A DNA stretch of 8,893 nt, from assembly GCA_012510305.1 (NCBI GenBank), contig JAAZIE010000351.1:1-8893 (forward strand). The letters are read 5' to 3'. Below the pieces are notes generated by a model. It had not been told where the DNA came from. It made no database searches and worked only from the letters and a program-made list of their open reading frames with translations. Positions 6,231 through 8,893 of the stretch are shown here, piece after piece. The stretch is from Bacillota bacterium (lineage in GTDB: Bacteria > Bacillota > Dethiobacteria > DTU022). A program made the position numbers and the translations under genes. How positions within the stretch are numbered: the first letter of the stretch is position 1; the number at the start of each line of letters is the position of its first letter.

Positions 6231-7673
6231 TTAACGGCGAGCTTTTTCCCCCGGCGGGCCGCTCACCATTTTCGTTTGCAGTGCGGAGAAGATCGCCGCC
6301 AGGAGAGTGAGCAGCGCTCCGAAAAGGTAGGCGTATTTAAGGCCGCCCAGAAAGGAGAGCGCCTCCGGCCCGGTGAGGTATTCGCCGGCGATGATCGAAG
6401 GCGGCGTCAGGGCATAGAGAATGAGCCCGGCGGAGGAGATCCCCACGGCCATGCCCGTGTTGCGGGCCGTGCCCAGGATGCCGGAGGCTATGCCGAGATA
6501 GGGGCGGGGCGAGGTGCCCATGACGGCGCTGTTGTTCGGCGATTGAAACATGCCCGTGCCCAGGCCGAAAAAGGCCAGGCGCCAGCCCACGTCCAGGGCG
6601 GAGGCGTTCACCGGCAGGAAAGCCATCGTCACCAGGGCGGCGGAGCAGATCGCCGCTCCGGCTGCGGCGAGCCCCCTGGTCCCCAGGCGGTCGGAGAGGT
6701 TGCCGCTGAAGGGGGCCACCGCCATCACGGTTAAAGGGAAGCAGGTCATCAGCAGGCCGGTCTTGTTCGGGGGGTAGTGGGCCACCCGCTGCAGGAAAAA
6801 AGGGGTCAGAAAAACCAGGATATACTGCGAGGCAAAGTTGAGCAGGGAGCTGAGGGTGCCCAGGGTGAATGTGCGAATTTTGAAGAGCGCCAGGTTCACC
6901 ATCGGCTGCGGCGTCTTCTTCTCCACATAGTAGAAAATAAGCCCCGCAACAGCGGCCGCGGCCAGCGCCAGGCCGCTGACGAGGCTGAACCCGGTTTCCT
7001 GCACCCGGTTGATAAAGTAAAGAAAAGAAAAAAGGCCGATGAAAGCGGAGGCGGCGCCGGCGAGGTCCATCCGGCCCGGCTTTCCTTTCAGGTCGGGGAT
7101 AACCTTGATCGACCAGAGCAGTGCGGCCAGGCCGATGGGGATATTGATCAAAAAGACAAGCCGCCACGACCACAGCGAGGTGAGCAGGCCGCCCAGGGTG
7201 GGGCCGAGAGCGAGCCCCGCCGAGATGCTGATGGCGTTGATCCCCAGGGCGTGGCCCCGTTCATGGGGCTGGAAAACAGCGGTAAGGATGGCAAAGGGGA
7301 CCGCCATCATCATGCCGGCGCCGATTCCCTGGATGGCGCGAAAGGCGATCAGCCAGTGGATTGTCGGCGCCAGGCCGCAGAGGCCCGAGGTTACGGTGAA
7401 GCAGAGCAGTCCGGCCAGGTAAACCCGCTTGTAGCCCAGGATGTCCCCCAGGCGTCCGTAGAAGAGGAGCAGGCTGCTGATGGTGAGCAGGTAGATCAGC
7501 GGCACCCACTGCGCCACCGCCAGGGGGGCTCCGAAAAAACCGGCGATGGTGGGCAGGATCACGTTGACGATGCTGGCGTCGATGGGGCCCATGATCCCGC
7601 CCAGCATCACCGCGGCCAGCACCAGGTAACGTTTTTCGGTGGTGGAAAGATCCCTTTCCGAGGATAAAGACAA
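6231..7673 (-). CDS. MFS transporter, DHA2 (EmrB/QacA-like) drug:proton antiporter family
   Basis: 480 aa from the TTG at 7673. It is a polytopic membrane protein with roughly 14 hydrophobic segments, as in DHA2 exporters. Motif evidence: IDASIVNVILPTI (31-43, the DHA2 motif D1), FYGRLGDILGYKR (71-83, motif A between TM2 and TM3), FRAIQGIGAGMM (motif B region), and SAGLALGPTLGG (151-162, motif C of antiporters). The substrate cannot be read from sequence. Proximity to the ilv operon could hint at amino acid export, but it has its own promoter and most relatives export drugs or other organic compounds. The TTG at 7673 is preferred, with AAAGGGA 9 nt upstream. A TTG farther out (7745) lies inside the promoter and cannot be translated. 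Gene end and ilv promoter are only 13 nt apart. Confidence 0.88.
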   Translation of the reverse strand: MSLSSERDLSTTEKRYLVLAAVMLGGIMGPIDASIVNVILPTIAGFFGAPLAVAQWVPLIYLLTISSLLLFYGRLGDILGYKRVYLAGLLCFTVTSGLCGLAPTIHWLIAFRAIQGIGAGMMMAVPFAILTAVFQPHERGHALGINAISISAGLALGPTLGGLLTSLWSWRLVFLINIPIGLAALLWSIKVIPDLKGKPGRMDLAGAASAFIGLFSFLYFINRVQETGFSLVSGLALAAAAVAGLIFYYVEKKTPQPMVNLALFKIRTFTLGTLSSLLNFASQYILVFLTPFFLQRVAHYPPNKTGLLMTCFPLTVMAVAPFSGNLSDRLGTRGLAAAGAAICSAALVTMAFLPVNASALDVGWRLAFFGLGTGMFQSPNNSAVMGTSPRPYLGIASGILGTARNTGMAVGISSAGLILYALTPPSIIAGEYLTGPEALSFLGGLKYAYLFGALLTLLAAIFSALQTKMVSGPPGEKARR

Positions 7674-7735
7674 GTTGCCGCATCCCTTTCGCCGGTTAAA
7701 TAGCTGCCTGGTCAACGAAGGATGGATCCAGGGAA

Positions 7736-7765
7736 AGTATAGCAATATTACGTTTAATCAGTCAA
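7736..7765 (-). promoter_or_regulatory. Sigma-A-type promoter of the MFS gene
   Basis: TTGACT (7765-7760) and TATACT (7741-7736), 18 nt apart on the minus strand, form a near-consensus promoter. The predicted start is near 7729, giving a 5' UTR of about 56 nt before the TTG at 7673. Its position shows that translation of the MFS gene begins inside, not at the outermost open codon. Confidence 0.8.
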
Positions 7766-7785
7766 GGGAACCGGCGTAAATTCAG

Positions 7786-7811
7786 CCGGGTTGCAGAAAT
7801 TGGCAATCCGG
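7786..7811. repeat. 9-bp dyad, candidate operator beside the MFS promoter
   Basis: CCGGGTTGC (7786-7794) and GCAATCCGG (7803-7811) are inverted copies with one mismatch around an 8-bp spacer. The dyad lies about 20 bp upstream of the MFS -35 box in the divergent intergenic region. Spaced dyads of this kind often bind dimeric helix-turn-helix regulators. As RNA it would form a hairpin with one G-U pair, but no T-run follows on either strand. No regulator gene is in the window, so the role is inference. Confidence 0.5.
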
Positions 7812-7889
7812 GGGATGGCCGCTTCTGCGCCCGCCCTCCGGCCCCCGGGGGTTTTGGTTTTCCCAGGGAGATCGCCCCGCGCCGCTGCC

Positions 7890-7895
7890 TATAAT
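7890..7895 (+). promoter_or_regulatory. Possible -10 box for the SDR operon
   Basis: A perfect TATAAT on the plus strand, 132 bp before the SDR ATG. No recognisable -35 hexamer lies 16-19 bp upstream, where the DNA is GC-rich. An activator-dependent promoter is possible, or the match is by chance. Confidence 0.3.
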
Positions 7896-8027
7896 TCCTT
7901 TTTCCATTCCGGCTGGAAGGTAATTGCGATAATTATGAAGAATTCTTTAATTCGCGCACAGCCGGGGTTTTCAGCGACCGGCAAAATAGGCCGGAAGCGA
8001 TCAATGTAAAAGGAGGGATAGAAAAAG

Positions 8028-8876
8028 ATGTTCAAGGACTTTCGCGGTAAAAACGTTTTTATCACCGGCGGCTCCAGCGGCATCGGGCTGGCCACGGCCA
8101 AGCTCCTGGCGGCCCGGGGTGCAAACATGATCATCTTTGCACGCTCGCAGGAGCGCCTGAAAAAAGCGGCGGCTGAGATTGAAGAATGCGCTGTTCTGGA
8201 GGGGCAAAAGGTGGCCTTCGTGCAGCTCGATGTGGGCGACGGCAAAAGCGTCCCCGCGGTGATGGAAGAAGCGGTGGGCCGGTTCGGGGCGCCCGCTCTT
8301 TTGCTCAACTGCGCCGGCAAGGCCTACCCTCACTATTTTGAGAAGATCGGCTACGAGCAGTTCGATGAGACCATGAAGACGAACCTTTACGGCATCTGGA
8401 ATACCGTGTCGGCGCTGGTTCCGGCGATGAAGGAAAAGGGCGGTTATATCGTCAACGTCTCCTCCATGGCCGGCTTTGTCGGCATCTTCGGGTATACCGC
8501 TTACTGCGCCTCAAAATTCGGGGTGGTCGGGTTTTCCGAAGCGCTCAGGAGCGAGCTTAAACGCTACGGGATCGGGGTGGCGGTGCTCTGCCCGCCGGAT
8601 ACGGATACGCCCGGTTTTGCCGCCGAGAATGTGACCAAGCCTGAAGAGACAAAAGAAACTTCGAAGGGGGCCAAGCTGATGTCCCCGGACGAGGTGGCCC
8701 GGCAGCTCATCGGCGGCATCAAAAAAGGGACATTTATGATTATCCCCGGGTTTGACGGGAAGCTGACCTGGCGGCTGAAGCGCTTTCTCCCGGCGCTGGT
8801 CGACGCGGTCCTCAATTCGCAGATCAAAAGGGTGCAGCAGCGGTTGAAATCCCAGTCGGGGGAGGCGATAACGTGA
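8028..8876 (+). CDS. Short-chain dehydrogenase/reductase, 3-ketodihydrosphingosine reductase-like
   Basis: 282 aa. A classical SDR with the NAD(P)-binding motif TGGSSGIG (13-20), R39 in FARSQERL (NADPH preference, inferred), LNCAG (93-97), N119, and the catalytic S146, Y159 and K163 (YCASK). The segment CPPDTDTPGFAAEN followed by TKPEETK (188-210) closely follows the signature of eukaryotic 3-ketodihydrosphingosine reductase (KDSR), which reduces 3-ketosphinganine to sphinganine. That is stronger than generic SDR similarity, though the bacterial substrate may be another long-chain beta-keto compound. The C-terminus (about 247-275) is a basic amphipathic stretch that could sit on a membrane; there is no clear transmembrane segment or signal peptide. 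The ATG follows AAAGGAGGG by 11 nt. Its TGA overlaps the next gene's GTG, so it heads a translationally coupled operon leaving the window. Confidence 0.9.
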   Translation: MFKDFRGKNVFITGGSSGIGLATAKLLAARGANMIIFARSQERLKKAAAEIEECAVLEGQKVAFVQLDVGDGKSVPAVMEEAVGRFGAPALLLNCAGKAYPHYFEKIGYEQFDETMKTNLYGIWNTVSALVPAMKEKGGYIVNVSSMAGFVGIFGYTAYCASKFGVVGFSEALRSELKRYGIGVAVLCPPDTDTPGFAAENVTKPEETKETSKGAKLMSPDEVARQLIGGIKKGTFMIIPGFDGKLTWRLKRFLPALVDAVLNSQIKRVQQRLKSQSGEAIT

Positions 8877-8893
8877 AACCCAAGCAATTGCAC
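8873..8893 (+). CDS. Start of an unidentified gene coupled to the SDR
   Basis: A GTG at 8873 shares the four bases GTGA with the SDR stop and is preceded by GGAGG 7 nt upstream. The seven codons in the window read MKPKQLH, too few to identify a family. The stop-start overlap and good ribosome binding site make a real coupled gene likely. Its identity would show whether the SDR belongs to a lipid pathway. Confidence 0.65.

Larger units (their letters stand above)
7766..8027. other. Divergent intergenic region between MFS and SDR genes
   Basis: About 260 bp lie upstream of the rightward gene. Contents: the dyad at 7786-7811, a perfect palindrome CCCCCGGGGG (7842-7851) followed by a T-rich stretch, a perfect TATAAT (7890-7895) with no matching -35 at usual spacing, a small inverted repeat TTCCA/TGGAA (about 7902-7918), and an AT-rich patch around 7920-7955 holding a weak TTGCGA-17-TTAATT pair. 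The rightward promoter must lie here but cannot be chosen confidently. A 72-codon open frame (7791-8009) has no ribosome binding site and composition unlike a protein, so it is not called. Confidence 0.5.

Noticed and set aside
7674..7745. MFS start at the outermost TTG (7745)
   Set aside because: It falls between the -35 and -10 boxes of the MFS promoter, so it would not be in the mRNA, and the added residues do not look like a DHA2 N-terminus.
7842..7862. GC palindrome followed by Ts as an intrinsic terminator on the plus strand
   Set aside because: CCCCCGGGGG has no loop, so only a 3-bp stem could form; the T stretch is interrupted by GG; and no plus-strand gene precedes it.
7791..8009. 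72-codon plus-strand open frame upstream of the SDR
   Set aside because: It has no Shine-Dalgarno, it overlaps the dyad and promoter-like sequences, and it resembles no protein.

Overview
The window looks like part of a moderately GC-rich Gram-positive chromosome, most likely a clostridial Firmicute of the Peptococcaceae or Moorella/Desulfotomaculum sort. That placement is inference from gene order (ilvE-ilvD-ilvB-ilvN-ilvC-leuA on one strand), very strong Shine-Dalgarno sequences (AAAGGAGG, AGGAGG), sigma-A-type promoters and an intrinsic-terminator attenuator. No rRNA or other taxonomic marker is present.

From 1 to 5892 the minus strand carries a tightly packed branched-chain amino acid operon. 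In transcription order it holds ilvE (aminotransferase), ilvD (dihydroxyacid dehydratase), ilvB and ilvN (acetohydroxyacid synthase large and small subunits), ilvC (ketol-acid reductoisomerase) and the first 13 codons of a leuA-type gene that runs off the left edge. Gaps are -11, 27, 5, 41 and 19 nt. Together they convert pyruvate or 2-oxobutyrate to valine and isoleucine, and the last gene diverts 2-oxoisovalerate towards leucine (or, if it is a citramalate synthase, makes 2-oxobutyrate precursors). All five complete enzymes keep their catalytic residues.

From 5893 to 6230 lies the operon's control region: a near-consensus promoter (TTGACA, 18 nt, TATACT), then a leader of about 290 nt with several hairpins, an 11-nt direct repeat, competing and pseudoknot-like pairings, and a strong intrinsic terminator about 83 nt before the ilvE start. 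This is the architecture of a transcription attenuator, but I could not match the sensor to a T-box, a ykkC/ppGpp element or a convincing leader-peptide attenuator. It is the most interesting element in the window.

From 6231 to 7673 (minus strand) is a 14-TM DHA2/EmrB-QacA-type MFS transporter with its own near-consensus promoter and probably a TTG start. No terminator separates it from the ilv promoter, so readthrough would meet the ilv leader terminator.

The 7674-8027 intergenic region holds the MFS promoter, a 9-bp dyad that may be an operator, and weak promoter-like sequences facing right. On the plus strand, 8028-8876 encodes a short-chain dehydrogenase strikingly like eukaryotic 3-ketodihydrosphingosine reductase. 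Its stop overlaps the GTG start of a further gene that leaves the window, so it begins a second, lipid-related or uncharacterised operon.
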